DNA of 64,000 nucleotides, taken from NCBI GenBank assembly GCA_037367405.1, contig JAZKJV010010129.1, positions 372,001 to 436,000 of the forward strand, written 5' to 3'. The stretch comes from Ottelia alismoides (Eukaryota; Streptophyta; Magnoliopsida; Alismatales; Hydrocharitaceae). Positions 20,717 through 32,732 of the stretch are shown piece after piece. The position numbers and the translations under genes are program-made. Numbering within the stretch: position 1 is the stretch's first letter; each line of letters starts with the position of its first letter. The notes below the pieces were generated by a model. That model saw nothing but the letters and a program-made list of their open reading frames with translations. It was not told the origin of the DNA and searched no databases.

Positions 20717-21709
20717 ATGACTGATAAGATGGAGTATAGCACCATCAAGATGATCAGCATGAATGGAATCCATTACAACTTATTAAAAAGATGATATTCT
20801 TATTATTTGTGAATGCCATGCACCTTCCAGTTTTTACCACCAATAAGCCCAAATCCTGGAGCAATTAGGAATGAGAGTTTGAACATGAGCAGGAATGCAG
20901 ATTTATCCGACAGTTTGTGAATGAGAGCGTGCACAATTATAATCAGAAAGAGATGCTTGATCGCATACTTTGGTCAAAAATTGGTTAACTTGTACGCTTC
21001 AAAGGCAAGAAACAATAAGTTATTTCTACTCAAGGCATTGATGCAATTGAAATTCAAGGATGGAATGGCTATTCATGATCATTTAAATGAGTTTCAAGGA
21101 ACTACTAGTCAGCTTTTCGATATGGGAATAAATTTTGAATATAAGGTTACAGTCGTGCTGCTATTCGCTACTCTTCCAGAGTAATGAGAAATATTTCGAA
21201 TCTCTCTCACAATATCTAATAGAGTTGTTTCCTAGGAAATTATAAAGGTCTGTATTTTGAGTGAAGAGATGAGAAGAATATCTCAAGGAATCACATTCGG
21301 AAGCTTTGATCACGGAAAATAGGGGGAGAACTAAATTCAGAAATGTCGAAGGAAGAAATCAAAGTAGAAGCAACTTGAGATCTAAATACAAATATTTGAA
21401 GTGTCGTCGCTATGGAAAGAAATGCCTCATCTAGAAATATTGCTACCAATTTAAAAGAGAGAAAAGAGAGTGGAAGCAAGAGAAGAATGATAAGGATGAA
21501 AATATTATTGCAGTTGTTACTGAGCTTGATTTGCTCATAGTGTCTGATATAAATATGGAGAATGTTGCTAAAGATGGTACATGTTGGCTCCTCGACAGTA
21601 GTTCAACTCTACATGTAATTTCCGACAGGGAGTTATTCACATCTTACACTTCTAGTGACTTTGGCACTCTTAGAATGGGCATCAGTCCCCTATCTAAAGT
21701 TATTGGCAA
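20717..21709 (+). pseudogene. Decayed copia gag and start of protease, interrupted at 21709
   Basis: Starts at ATG 20717 with a copia Gag N-terminus (reading MTDKMEYSTI). It goes through many stops and shifts: a gag core near 20900-21180 (open frame 20921-21184), a basic region with a relic zinc knuckle near 21390-21450, and a protease start near 21580-21705 (open frame 21531-21749, WLLDSS in place of the W-DSGA motif). The protease is split after 21709 by the nested element and resumes at 32207 in the same frame once the insertion and one copy of GGCAA are removed. Confidence 0.85.
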
Positions 21710-22990
21710 TGTTGGACATGCGAGCCCACGGCGAGCCATTATGCAATAAATGTTATTGCAAATATCGTTCCCTGATCTGAAATGAAGAATGAATATTTGC
21801 ATAATAGGTCCATTAGTACAATTAGGGTTGTGTACCGTGGCCATCTTGATGATCATACAGTTGTTGATTCAACTGTTGAATCATAGAGGCTGGTGTTGGG
21901 ATGAATATCTAAAGAGTTAGATTGAGGACTCATCAAGCACCGTCAAATGATTGTTAAGAGATGATCTCCAGCCTGAGTAGGAGATGGCAATCCTTTCTCA
22001 ATTAGGTTGATATCTGACCGACCTCTTGATGCAGGTCCTCTACATAGGAATAGAGATTCGGAGGTGTCAGATTAGTTAGGTCAAAGAGTTGACTTAACAA
22101 GATCGAGATAACCAAAGTCCTATATCGTATGTTGTCACGATACAGGCACGCATCCTCTGACCGGAGACAGATGTGTTATTATATGTCTGAGTATGTACAT
22201 TTGACAGACCAATAGGTTGATGACCTAACCAAGGTCTATACACTGGCGCACTGGTATGCATATAAGGGCATATGAGTAATATGATCTCTCAAAGGGATCA
22301 TACAGGTTCATTTATTGAACCGGAAGGCATGAGCTCACTCATGAGATATTGGGAAGAATCAAATTCCGTGTGCACGGCCGTCTCTCTTTGGAAGTTTGAC
22401 TGAATTTGTAGGTTTGATATATACTTTTAGGAAGTATATGATCAAGACCTAGGTATGATATACGCTTTTGTAAAGTGTATGATCGATACCGACTCCCAAT
22501 GATCGAATGAGAAACTTACTGATAAAACCATGAAGTAGACAGTATAAAGTTGATCTAATACTTCGGATTTATTCTAAGTCTTCCAGTATGCAGGATGTAC
22601 ATGTATTGGAAATACCTGAGGGTGATGTGATCATAAACGATTGTATAACCATGAAGCTTCCATTCCTAGGGAGTGATGAAACGGGTCTGTATTTTAGTGA
22701 CTCCTCTCAGTAGAGAAGTAATCTGATCTTGGTCCAAATGTTGGACATTAATCTGAATGTGATTCAGATGCAATGACAAGATTAGATTTGCGGTCTTGAT
22801 TTAATCAAGCATCTATGGGAGGTCCGCGATCTGGATTTGAGATACGATCTCAATATCGAAGTCACTATACGTGGAACAATACAATCGTCATGTCCTTATC
22901 TCCAAGTATCTGCGGAGAAAGCATATTGTCCTTGAAAGGGTTCAGGATAATTTCATTGTTGATAATATGTGTCCGAGCATTGAGAAAATG

Positions 22991-23243
22991 GATAATTAAA
23001 TGTGATTTAATTATCATGAATAATATGAATTTGATTCATGTTACAAGGAGAGTTATCTAAGATAATTAAATGTGATTTAATTATCAAAGATGTGAATAAT
23101 ATGAATGCGATTCATATTATTTGGGCACATGAGAATAGAGATCCAAGATGATTAAATGTGATTTAATTATCATGGATATGAATAATGTGGATAGTAATAT
23201 CTATATTAGTCATATATATTATAAATGTGATTTATAATATATA
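22991..23243. repeat. Array of iterated hairpins in U3 of 5' LTR
   Basis: Perfect stem-loops in series: 22991-23015, 23061-23085 and 23147-23171 (arms GATAATTAAAT/ATTTAATTATC, loop GTG; the third has one arm change), 23095-23121 (12-bp arms, loop GCG) and 23213-23243 (14-bp arms, loop GTG). The first three are also a tandem repeat with 70- and 86-bp steps. Confidence 0.9.
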
Positions 23244-23422
23244 AGAGAGAGCTATTTGTAATTTACATTTTTTAATTAAATGTTGATATGAATTGGATTC
23301 ACATTGGACAATTAATTGAAAATGTAATTCACATTTTATTTTGGGTTGTGAATATGATTCACTAATTTCCAATGGCATGATTGCAATGTTAACAAAATAA
23401 TTATGGATTATTTGTGTGAATA

Positions 23423-23447
23423 ATTTACAACAATAGTTGTTGTAAAT
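23423..23447. repeat. Perfect hairpin, 11-bp arms, loop TAG
   Basis: ATTTACAACAA pairs with TTGTTGTAAAT. Other palindromic elements in the same LTR: 21866-21882, 22751-22769, 22838-22852, 23348-23362, 23527-23549 and 23572-23585. Confidence 0.85.
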
Positions 23448-23780
23448 AATAGAGATTTTCATAAGATATGAGATCTCATGAATAAGGAAGAGGAGTGCAT
23501 TATTCCTATTAAGGAGGATGGACAACCTCCTTGAATTGAATTCAAGGAGTGCCGCCACCCCTTTATGGAAGGGAGGCATGCCTCCTTCCTAAATCTCCTA
23601 TATTGATTTGATTTAAATTAATTTATGTATTGATGATTTATTCAATATATATTTAATTTAATTAAATTAATTGTTGTTGTGTTTTTAGCAACAAATCATG
23701 ACCATTAAAAGAAACACAATCAATGAGAGCCATTTGATTTGTGTTGTCCCATGGATTGAGATCCATGGATCCCAAAATGT

Positions 23781-23788
23781 TATAAAAG
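23781..23788 (+). promoter_or_regulatory. TATA box of nested copia 5' LTR
   Basis: TATAAAAG, conserved in the 3' LTR at 31611-31618, about 50 bp before the CT repeat. Confidence 0.75.
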
Positions 23789-23834
23789 GAGAGGCACCCC
23801 TTTGCTCTTCTTTACAAAACAAGTGAGACAACAA

Positions 23835-23850
23835 CTCTCTCTCTCTCTCT
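23835..23850 (+). repeat. CT microsatellite in LTR leader
   Basis: (CT)8 here and (CT)12 at 31665-31688 in the 3' LTR, just after the expected transcription start. It differs in length between the two LTRs. Confidence 0.85.
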
Positions 23851-24363
23851 TTCTACACGTCTACTCTCCCTCTCCCTCTCATGTGGTTGTCCACCATGGA
23901 TGCCCTAGAGAGGTTCTCCATCGCCGCGGCATCGTTGTTATGCTTCCCGATCATTTGCTCGTGAATCTCCGTCTCCTTTGGTGCGCCTCGCTCGTTACGA
24001 AGACATCGGATCTCGTGTATCAAGAGCAGGAGATCTGTCGCTTGGATCATCAACATGGATTGCGAGAAGCAGTCGGTTCATCCATGCGCTCGCAAGCGTC
24101 TCCTCCGTCGGATCGGACTTGAGACAGGAGGTCTCTTCGTTTAGAGACTCGATCGCAACCATGCTTCAAGAGTTAATCCTATTACTTGTTTGTGGTTTAG
24201 ACGAAACGATCCGTGGGTTCTTGAATCATAAGGTTTCGTCGCATGAAAAAATTTTTAATTTCCGCCGCATAGAACAATTAGTCCGACTAGTCGTTCTTCG
24301 TCGTATTCGATACGATGCTCACGCTTTCGTGATGCGCTTAAGGATCTAAGCATATCCTTCAAG

Positions 24364-24379
24364 TGGTATCAGAGCCAGG
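24364..24379 (+). other. Primer binding site of nested copia element
   Basis: TGGTATCAGAGCCAGG, 2 bp after the LTR; extended match to initiator tRNA-Met. Confidence 0.92.
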
Positions 24380-27300
24380 TCGGAAGTTTTTGGATACGAT
24401 CCATGAACCGAGGACGACTTGGGTTCATTAGGGTTTGCGAAAGTTTTCTTGCATTTCATTTTCGCATCTCTGTTTTGAGATTATTTTCGGCACTGTTTAA
24501 ATTGTTTAAACACTAAAATAATAATTGGATTTTGTTTCCCATTAAATAAGGAAACCGTAGGATCTGAGTTTACATGATTTCGATTCCGTTTGCTCAAGTT
24601 ATGCTCATTTTAGTGAACATATATTCACAGTTTCGGGGACTGCGAATCTCAACGTAATTAAGAAATTAATTGCGGATTTGAAACGCTTTGAAATGTGTGC
24701 AAATCATTAGGTTCTGTTGTAAATCAAATTAACAAACTTTAGGAACTTACTTTGCTTACTTTGGATTTAAATTGATTGAGATATGTTATTTTTAGTAAGT
24801 GAAGGCCACTGCCGGAAATACTTTCCTAATCAAGAACCTATTGATTGTCATTTAATCAATTAGTGAAATTAAATTATTTAATTTTCTGGAATAATTATGC
24901 ATAAATATTTGTGAAAATATTTGATGATAATTATTTCGTTAAATGACATTTTCTTAACCAATATTTGATTAGATGTGATCTAGATCACTAATTGGTTACA
25001 TGATCTACATTCCAACAAACATGTTGCTTTAATAGGACTTGAGATTTGTTTAGCAAATTTCATTATAATGTTAATCAAGATTGTTTTGATTATTATTATA
25101 TGGTATAATTTCGGTTGAAGAACCGATGATTATCTCAAGTACAAAGTGATCTATTTTTCATTATCCTTTCCTAAGGTGGATATGGTGTCTAGTCGGAGAG
25201 CATTGGGGTAGCGGATTGCAACATATGTGGTCCGTCCCACTCTCGTCTATACTGGCCATGACATCGGGTAGGGTTAGTATAATGCTTAAGAAATCATGAT
25301 GTATTTCTAATTATTAAAATTCGAAATATTACGTATTTGAGAGAATACCATAATTCAGGTAACAATTAAAAATGTTTGTTGGATGTTAATTGGATCATTA
25401 ATTTAATATGATTAGATTAATTGGAATCTAATTAAAATTAAAACACTCTATTATAAATAGAGATGTTATTTTCCTTAGAAGAATTAATCATAATGAATAT
25501 GATTCATAATGATTAATTAGAATTTGAATATGATATAGAGGATCACATAAGTGACATCCATGGTCTCCCGTCAAGGCGGAGGGTTCCATCGCCAGGGATT
25601 GTATGCAGGAGACGCCTGTCCGAAGTGACAGCTCCTGTATGCAAGCGCATCTAGATCGGGCTCTTCACTTCTCGAAAGAGTAAGGACGTATGTGTAGTGA
25701 TCCCAATACCAGGTCCTCATATTACTGGGGCGATATTGGATTGCGCATAGCGAGTTGTATTCATGTTGACGGTTGGTTCAATTAATGACGGGTCAACATC
25801 GTCTTAGGGGTGGTGGGCCCGGGTGTTAAAGACCGAATTGGGAGATGCAAGTTGGACTTGCAAGGTGGAATGTGTTCCCGCTTCTTTTTATCTGAGTTGT
25901 AGGTTCTCATATTATTAGGATGCAACAAAGATAAGGAAGGAGATCCCAGATCTTGCTTGAGATATAATGGTAAGTATATCTCTTACATTGAGAGTGATTA
26001 AGGGACTGAACTTTCAGTGTTGACAAGGCAAGACAACTTTGATATAAAAATTCCTAAATCAAAGTAAAATATGTATATATATTTATATATATTTATGCAA
26101 ATTTCTTATTTCAGATAATCCTTCATTAAACACACTCAATGTTATACTCAATGATAACCAGTAAAATATCATGGATTGGACTCATGATCCAGATATTGTA
26201 CTTACATTGGACACATAATGTATGTGGTTGAAATGTGTAAGTTTCCTCATAATATTGAGGAATGACAATTAAATATATAATAGGATTACAACCCTAGGGT
26301 TTGTATGTCTCTATAGTCTTGATCTCTCATCGGATGTACTTTGGAAGTGACATGTTGATGATGATCACAATTGTCAGATAATCCTTACAAAATCAATAAA
26401 GATATTCTGGCATACATATGTGCTCTTGACATTTATCTTGAATGACATGGTTTACCGCATCATGCAGAATGGTAGCTTCATAAGAGATGATGTATTCAAA
26501 ATGTTTGAATATCTACCTGAACAAATGTTTTAAGAGTTTAGATGGATGTGGATATGATGAATGTCGTCATTCTACTGTCTATACTCTAGTCATTCAAGAA
26601 CCTTCATAATATTCATATTGTATGAATTTAATGAAGCATGTATAAATGTTGAAATACTCTTACATTGAATTCTTTTGAATTTAACATAAGAGATCCTTAG
26701 TCTTAAGCAATGGTTGTTTATAGATAAAGAGAGCGCAGTGGAAGCATGGGTTGGACCCAAGACGAGAAGGATAGTCAAAGAGTTGACCGTAGTTCTGTGA
26801 CTTCCATATGACATCCAAAGAGTTGGATGAATACCAATACTGCAATAAGTTGATGTGTTGATAGTATGACTATCAAGTATGTCTAGAATCCTTAGAGAAG
26901 GACTCGGATAGAGCATCAAAATAATCTACATAAATCTTTGAAATTGACTTTCTTATTTGATAAGATAAAGTCTAATAATTGTATCTCAATCTTCTAACAA
27001 CACTTGCAATAGGTTGCATATGTTTTAGAAAGACTGGAAAATATGATCTTAAGGTTTATATTTATCCGCATGGATATTAATGCAATTGTTGCAACAATCT
27101 CCGTTGGATTGATAGACTTGTTAATTTCAGTGGGAGAGCCCTTTGTCTTAGAGAATGTCTCTATGACATAGACATTGGAATACACTCATTGTTTGTTTCT
27201 AAATGTTGGAAATAAACAAGAATTCTGAGATAGAACTATCATAAAGAGTTATGATGGATATATTTCAGATAGTAATCTAACATCTAGTGGACTCTACTAA

Positions 27301-27489
27301 ATTAGAAAATTAATAAATGGTTCATTAACATTTCTAAATACTGAAATTAAACCTTAAGATCAATAGGAGGATGAAGATCATTTGACAACGATCTAGCATG
27401 AAGCCTTGGACATTTATCTATTGATTTAATCAATAGACTAGTAAGAGATGAAACTTTAGAATATCTAAAATTTCAAAACTTACATACTT
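24380..27489 (+). other. Internal region without recognisable gag
   Basis: About 3.1 kb AT-rich, with no gag domain or zinc knuckle that I can read. It holds a 17-bp-arm hairpin at 25482-25518 and further AATTAA-type inverted repeats. The 25560-25900 stretch is GC-richer but not open. Confidence 0.6.
25482..25518. repeat. Long hairpin, 17-bp arms, loop ATG
   Basis: Arms 25482-25498 and 25502-25518 pair at 16 of 17 positions. Same 3-nt-loop design as the LTR hairpins, but in the internal leader. Confidence 0.88.
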
Positions 27490-29100
27490 ATGAATATTGT
27501 ATTCAAAGTAAACTGTCTAATACATCCTTCTTTGGGAATGGTGTAAGATGTCATGGTATTCAGTATCTCATACATATTGATGTATGCGGATCATAGTAAA
27601 CATTATGGATATGTGATATCTGTTGATGATTATATATGATATGAGATTTCTTCTCTTTACCTCAGAAACCTTTGAAATGTTCAAAGATTTCATTAATTTT
27701 GATTTAGAACCAAAGTTTGAAGGAAGATAAAATGAATTTGATCTAATCTAGGTAGCAAGTACCTGCTAGATAAATTCAAAGAATACCTTATGGAGATATG
27801 AATATCATTTGTATCTCAATTCTCCTAATACATCTTAACTCAGTAGAGTTATAGGGAGATACAATTGGATCATGTGTGACATGATCTTATCAATGATGAA
27901 TTTTTAGCATAATTATCCCTTAGTTTCCAGGTATATATGTGTAGTAGAGACTACAATGTATATCCTTGATAAGGTTCCATGCATGCTGGAATCTAGCACT
28001 TGATAGTGCTGCTTCATTAGGAAAATAAAGGATGGTATTGGATACCTACTTTATGACCTTGAGATTCTTAAGAGATCTCATCTCTAAGAATATGATTCTT
28101 AAAGGATGACTCTCTTGAGAATCAAGATAAAGATGAAGTGAAGGAACTCATTTGATCTTGAGATGATAATGAGGCTCCTGAAATAGGAAACTAAAAGGAC
28201 AATTAAAGTTGAAACACTAATACCTCTTCAAATGAGTTTGAGGATGGATTTCATGTGTTAGAGAAACCTGACAATGATCGAACTTCATGTGATGAAGCTC
28301 CTAAGGATCATGACATGGAAAGATGGATGTTAGCAATGAAAGTCTAAAGTAGACTTCATATACAAGTGTTGTATATGGACCCTCGAGGATCCACCTATAT
28401 GGGTAAGACCCATAAAGGTGTAAATGGATCTTCAAGGAAAAGAAATCTGCATTCCTCTATGCATTCCTCTCTGAGGATATTCACATGAAATAGCCCCAGG
28501 GCTTCATGGTTGAGGAAAGCAAGATGTGCAAGCTAAAGAAATCCATCTATGGACTCATATAAGCTTCTTATTGCTGGAACATAAGATTTGATGAAATTAT
28601 AAAATGTTATGGTTTCAAATAGAATCTTGATGAACCATATGAAGCTTAGTGGGAGTGCCTTTGTGTTCATCGTGCTAAATGTAGATAATATCCTAATCAT
28701 TTAGAATGGTATAAGGATGATAATAAGTATTTTATAGACTGGTTATTCCATATCTTGAAATATGATTTCAAAGATACCTCTTAGATCTTAGTTCTGAAGT
28801 TGTTCAGAAGCAAAGAGAAGAGGATATTGGGACTGTCACGTTTGTAGTACACCTTGGACATATTCTATTCTTCGAAATTCCAAGAAAGGCTTCCATCCCT
28901 TAAGATATGGTACTGATCTATCTAAAGGGATAGCACCTCAAAGAGTTGAGGAAGTGAATGCTAGAATTTCTTGCACTTGTGCATCGGTTACGAGAAGCTG
29001 AGTGTATGCTAGATGTGTACAAAAGCCATATGGCTGCCATGCAGTGAGAGTAGTAAACTGTTACTAATCCTACTGTAGAGATAAAACACTTGATTACAGT
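27490..29100 (+). pseudogene. Heavily decayed copia pol (integrase, RT, RNase H relics)
   Basis: Short readable pieces appear in the right order: an integrase start near 27565-27590 (HIDVCGS), RT near 28400-28710 with PQGFMVEESKMCKLKKSIYG and WNIRFDEIIKCYGF, and the RT/RNase H linker near 28870-29050. The RT catalytic box at 28678-28689 reads NVDN instead of YVDD, so the second catalytic aspartate is lost. Stops interrupt the frame every few dozen codons and the spacing between blocks is shorter than normal. This polymerase cannot have moved the element. Confidence 0.85.
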
Positions 29101-29522
29101 AATAACAAAATCTTCATAGATGACAAGATTTTTGAGATAGTGATCTCAAAGTCTTATCTTTAAAAGCATAAGACTTTATAGATAGAGATCTAAAAGGTCT
29201 TAACTGTGAATACCTTAAGAGATAGAGATCTCCAGGAATAAGGGTATTCTAATAAGGATAATTGAAATTTCATACTGGTTATGATAATTATTAGGATATA
29301 GTATCAAGGACACTATAACCAACAAGATTGAGTATTGGTTGCATAAGATGTAACATTCGCATCAGATGTGAGTACTGTTACTGGGGATATGCAAGTGTCG
29401 TAAAAGGACTTGGCGTAGTCTCGCGGGAACAGAGTGACTGATCAGCTTACCTAGCTATTTTCTTAATAGCCTATGATTGTCACATGAGAGTGGTTTAAAT
29501 GATTAGCCCATTAATGGCTCTT

Positions 29523-29538
29523 TGGGCTAGTGGGAGAT
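29523..29538 (+). other. Polypurine tract region before 3' LTR
   Basis: GGGCTAGTGGGAGAT directly abuts the LTR start at 29539. This form is common in plant copia elements. Confidence 0.85.
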
Positions 29539-32201
29539 TGTTGGACATGCGAGCCCACGGCGAGCCATTATGCAATAAATGTTATTGCAAATATCATTCC
29601 CTGATCTGAAACAAAGAATGAATAATTTACATAATAGGTCCCTTAGTACAATTAGGGTTATGTACCATGGCCATCTTGATGATCATACAGCTGTTGATTC
29701 AACTGTTGAATCATAGAGGCTGGTGCTTGGATGAATATCTAAAGAGTTAGATTGAGTACTCATCAAGCATTGTCAAATGATTATTAAGAGATGATCTACA
29801 ACCTGAGTAGGAGATGTCAATCCTTTCTCAATTAGGCTGATATCTGACCGACCTCTTGATGCAGGTCCTCTGCATATGAATAGAGATTCGGAGGTGTCAG
29901 ATTAGTTAGGTCAAAGAGTTAACTTAACAAGATCGAGATAACCAAAGTCTTATATCGTATGCTGTAACGATACAGGCACGCATCCTCTGACTGGAGACAG
30001 ATGTGTTACTATATGTCTGAGTATGTACATTTGACAGACCAATAGGTTGATGACCTAACCAAGGTCTATACACCGGTGTGCTGATGTGCATATAAGGGCA
30101 TATGAGTAATACGATCTCTCAAAGGGATCATACAGGTTCATTTATTGAACCGGAAGGCATGAGCTCACTCATGAGATATTGGGAAGAATCAAATTTCGTG
30201 CGAACGGTCGTCTCGCTTTGGAAGCTTGACTGAATTTATAGGTTAGATATATACTTTTAGGAAGTATATGATCTAGACCTAGGTATGATATACGCTTTTG
30301 GAAAGTGTATGATCGAGACCGACTCCCAATGATCGAATGAGAAACTTACTGATAAAACCATGAAGTAGACAGTATAAAGTTGATCCAATACTTTGGGTTT
30401 ATTCTAAGTCTTCCAGTATGCAGGATGTACATGTATTGGGAATACCTGAGGGTGATGTGATCATAAACGATTGTATAATCATGACGCTTCCATTCCTAGG
30501 GAGTGATGAAACAGGTCTGGATTTTAGTGACTCCTCTTAGTAGAGAAGTAATCTGATCTTGGTCCAAATGTTGGAAATTAATCTGAATGTGATTCGGATG
30601 CAATGAGAAGATTAGATTTACGGTCTTGATTTAATCAAGCATCTATGGGAGGCCCGCGATCTGGATTTGAGATACGATCTCAATATCCAAGTCACTATAC
30701 GTGGAACAATACAATCACCATGTCCTTATCTCCAAGTATCTGCGGAGAAAGCGTATTATCCTTGAAAGGGTTCAGGATAATTTCATTGTTGATAATATGT
30801 ATCCGAGCATTGAGAAAATGGATAATTAAATGTGATTTAATTATCATGAATAATATGAATTTGATTCATGTTATAAGGAGAGTTACGTAAGATAATTAAA
30901 TGTGATTTAATTATCAAAGATGTGAATAATATGAATGTGATTCATATTATTTGGGCACATGAGAATAGAGATTCAAGATGATTAAATGTGATTTAATTAT
31001 CATGGATATGAATAATGTGGATAGTAATATCTGTATTAGTCATATATATTATAAATGTGATTTATAATATATAAGAGAGAACTATTTGTAATCTACATTT
31101 GTTAATTAAATGTTGATATGAATTGGATTCACATTGGACAATTAATTGAAAATGTAATTCACATTTTATTTTGGGTTGTGAATATGATTCACTAATTTCC
31201 AATGGTATGATTGCAATGGTAACAAAATAATTATGGATTATTTGTGTGAATAATTTACAACAATAGTTGTTGTAAATAATGGAGATTTTCATAAGATATG
31301 AGATCTCATGAATAAGGAAGAGGAATGCCTCCTTCCTATTAAGGAGGATGGACAACCTCCTTGAATTGGATTCAAGGAGTGCCGCCACCCCTTTATGGAA
31401 GGGAGGCATGCCTCCTTCCTAAATCTCCTATATTGATTTGATTTAAATTAATTTATGTATTGATGATTTATTCAGTAGATATTTAATTAAATTAAATTAA
31501 TTGTTGTTGTGTTTTTAGCAACAAATCATGACCATTGAAATAAACACAATCAATGAGAGCCATTGGATTTGTGTTGTCCCATGGATTGAGATCCATGGAT
31601 CTCAAAATATTATAAAAGGAGAGGTACCCCTTTGCTCTTCTTTACACAACAAGTGAGATAACAACTCTCTCTCTCTCTCTCTCTCTCTTTCTACACGTCT
31701 ACTCTCCCTCTCCCTCTCATGTGGCCATCCACCATGGATGCCCTAGAGAGGTTCTCCATCACCGCGACATCGTCGTTATGCCGCCCGATCATTTGCTCGT
31801 GAATCTCCGTCTCCTTCGGTGAGCCTCGCTCGTGAATAAGACATCAGATCTCGTGTGTCGAGATCAGAAGATCCATCGCTTGGATCATCAACATGGATTG
31901 CGAGAAGCATGCGGTTCATCCCCGCGCTCGCAAGCGTCTCCTCCGTCGGATTGGACTTAAGACAGGAGGTCTCTTCATTTAGAGACTCGATCACAACCAC
32001 GCTTCAAGAGGTAATCCTATTACTTGTTTGTGGTTTAGACGAAAAGATCCGAGAAGTGTTCTTGGATCATGTGGTTTCGTTGCATGAAAAAAATTTAATT
32101 TCCGCTGCATAAAATAACTAGTCCGACTAGTCGTTCTTCATCGTATTCGATACGACTCTCACGCTTCCGTGATGCGCTTAAGGATCTAATCATATCCTTC
32201 A
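29539..32201 (+). repeat. 3' LTR of nested copia element
   Basis: 2663 bp, colinear with 21710-24361. The hairpin array recurs at 30821-31073 with arms kept. TATA box at 31611, CT repeat at 31665-31688. Confidence 0.95.
30821..31073. repeat. Hairpin array in 3' LTR
   Basis: Same five stem-loops as 22991-23243 (starts 30821, 30891, 30977). In the loop at the 23107 equivalent, GCG has become GTG while both arms are unchanged. Confidence 0.88.
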
Positions 32202-32732
32202 GGCAAGGGTGAAGTTACTTTGCATAATGTTACCGGAGTTCCTTTGAAGCTAGACGATATGTGGCATGCTCTTGATATGCATCTGAACCTGATATCCATG
32301 GGAAAGCTTAATGATAAGGTTATTTCAATACATCTGATGGTGAATAATGGAATCTTAGCAAGGATACTTCCCTTGTGTCTTAAGGGAAGAAGTGAATATA
32401 TAATCTCTATGTTATGCAAGCATCAATACTTAGTATGTGGTGAATGCATACCTTGATGAAAATTCAATTAAGTTATGGCGTAGGAGGTTCAGCCATACAA
32501 TCAAGAAGGGATTTGTACACATTGATCAGAAGGAATCTTCTTTCGGACGTAAAGAAAGAAAAGATGGAGTGATGAACTCATTGCTTGGTTGGAAAGCAAC
32601 TGAGAGTTACATTCAGAGGTAATTTACATTCTAGAAAGGTTCAAGTACTAGTGTTAGTTCATATAGATTTGTGGTCCTCTGAAGATTAGATCTCTTGGTG
32701 GTGTACTCTATTTTGTTACCTTTATCACACCT
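32202..32732 (+). pseudogene. Continuation of decayed host copia: rest of protease and integrase start
   Basis: After the GGCAA duplication the protease continues (GEVTLHNVTGVPLKL, NLISMGKL), followed by an LWRRRFSH gag-pre-integrase relic near 32470. An integrase start near 32655-32680 reads LVHIDLW. It is cut at 32733 by the LTR of another element. The two halves of this gene are 10.5 kb apart. Confidence 0.85.

Larger units (their letters stand above)
21710..24361 (+). repeat. 5' LTR of nested copia element
   Basis: 2652 bp. U3 is packed with short perfect hairpins. The TATA box is at 23781, then a CT repeat and a GC-richer R/U5 with small chance frames. Confidence 0.95.
21710..32201 (+). 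mobile_element. Complete nested copia-type element, 10.5 kb, with hairpin-rich long LTRs
   Basis: LTRs 21710-24361 (2652 bp) and 29539-32201 (2663 bp) start TGTTGGACATGCG and end ATATCCTTCA. The duplication GGCAA lies at 21705-21709 and 32202-32206 and interrupts the protease of the older copia element. A Met primer site (24364) and a purine tract (29532-29537) fix the orientation. The internal 5.2 kb has no long frame; only degraded integrase, RT and RNase H segments can be read. By eye the LTRs differ by roughly 3-6 percent depending on the segment. Confidence 0.95.

Noticed and set aside
22815..23060. 81-codon frame present in both nested-copia LTRs (also 30645-30890)
   Set aside because: Runs through the hairpin array and shows no domain; duplicated only because the LTR is.
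22991..23243. Regularly spaced repeats considered as a CRISPR array
   Set aside because: Only three irregularly spaced palindromic units inside a plant LTR, duplicated in the other LTR.
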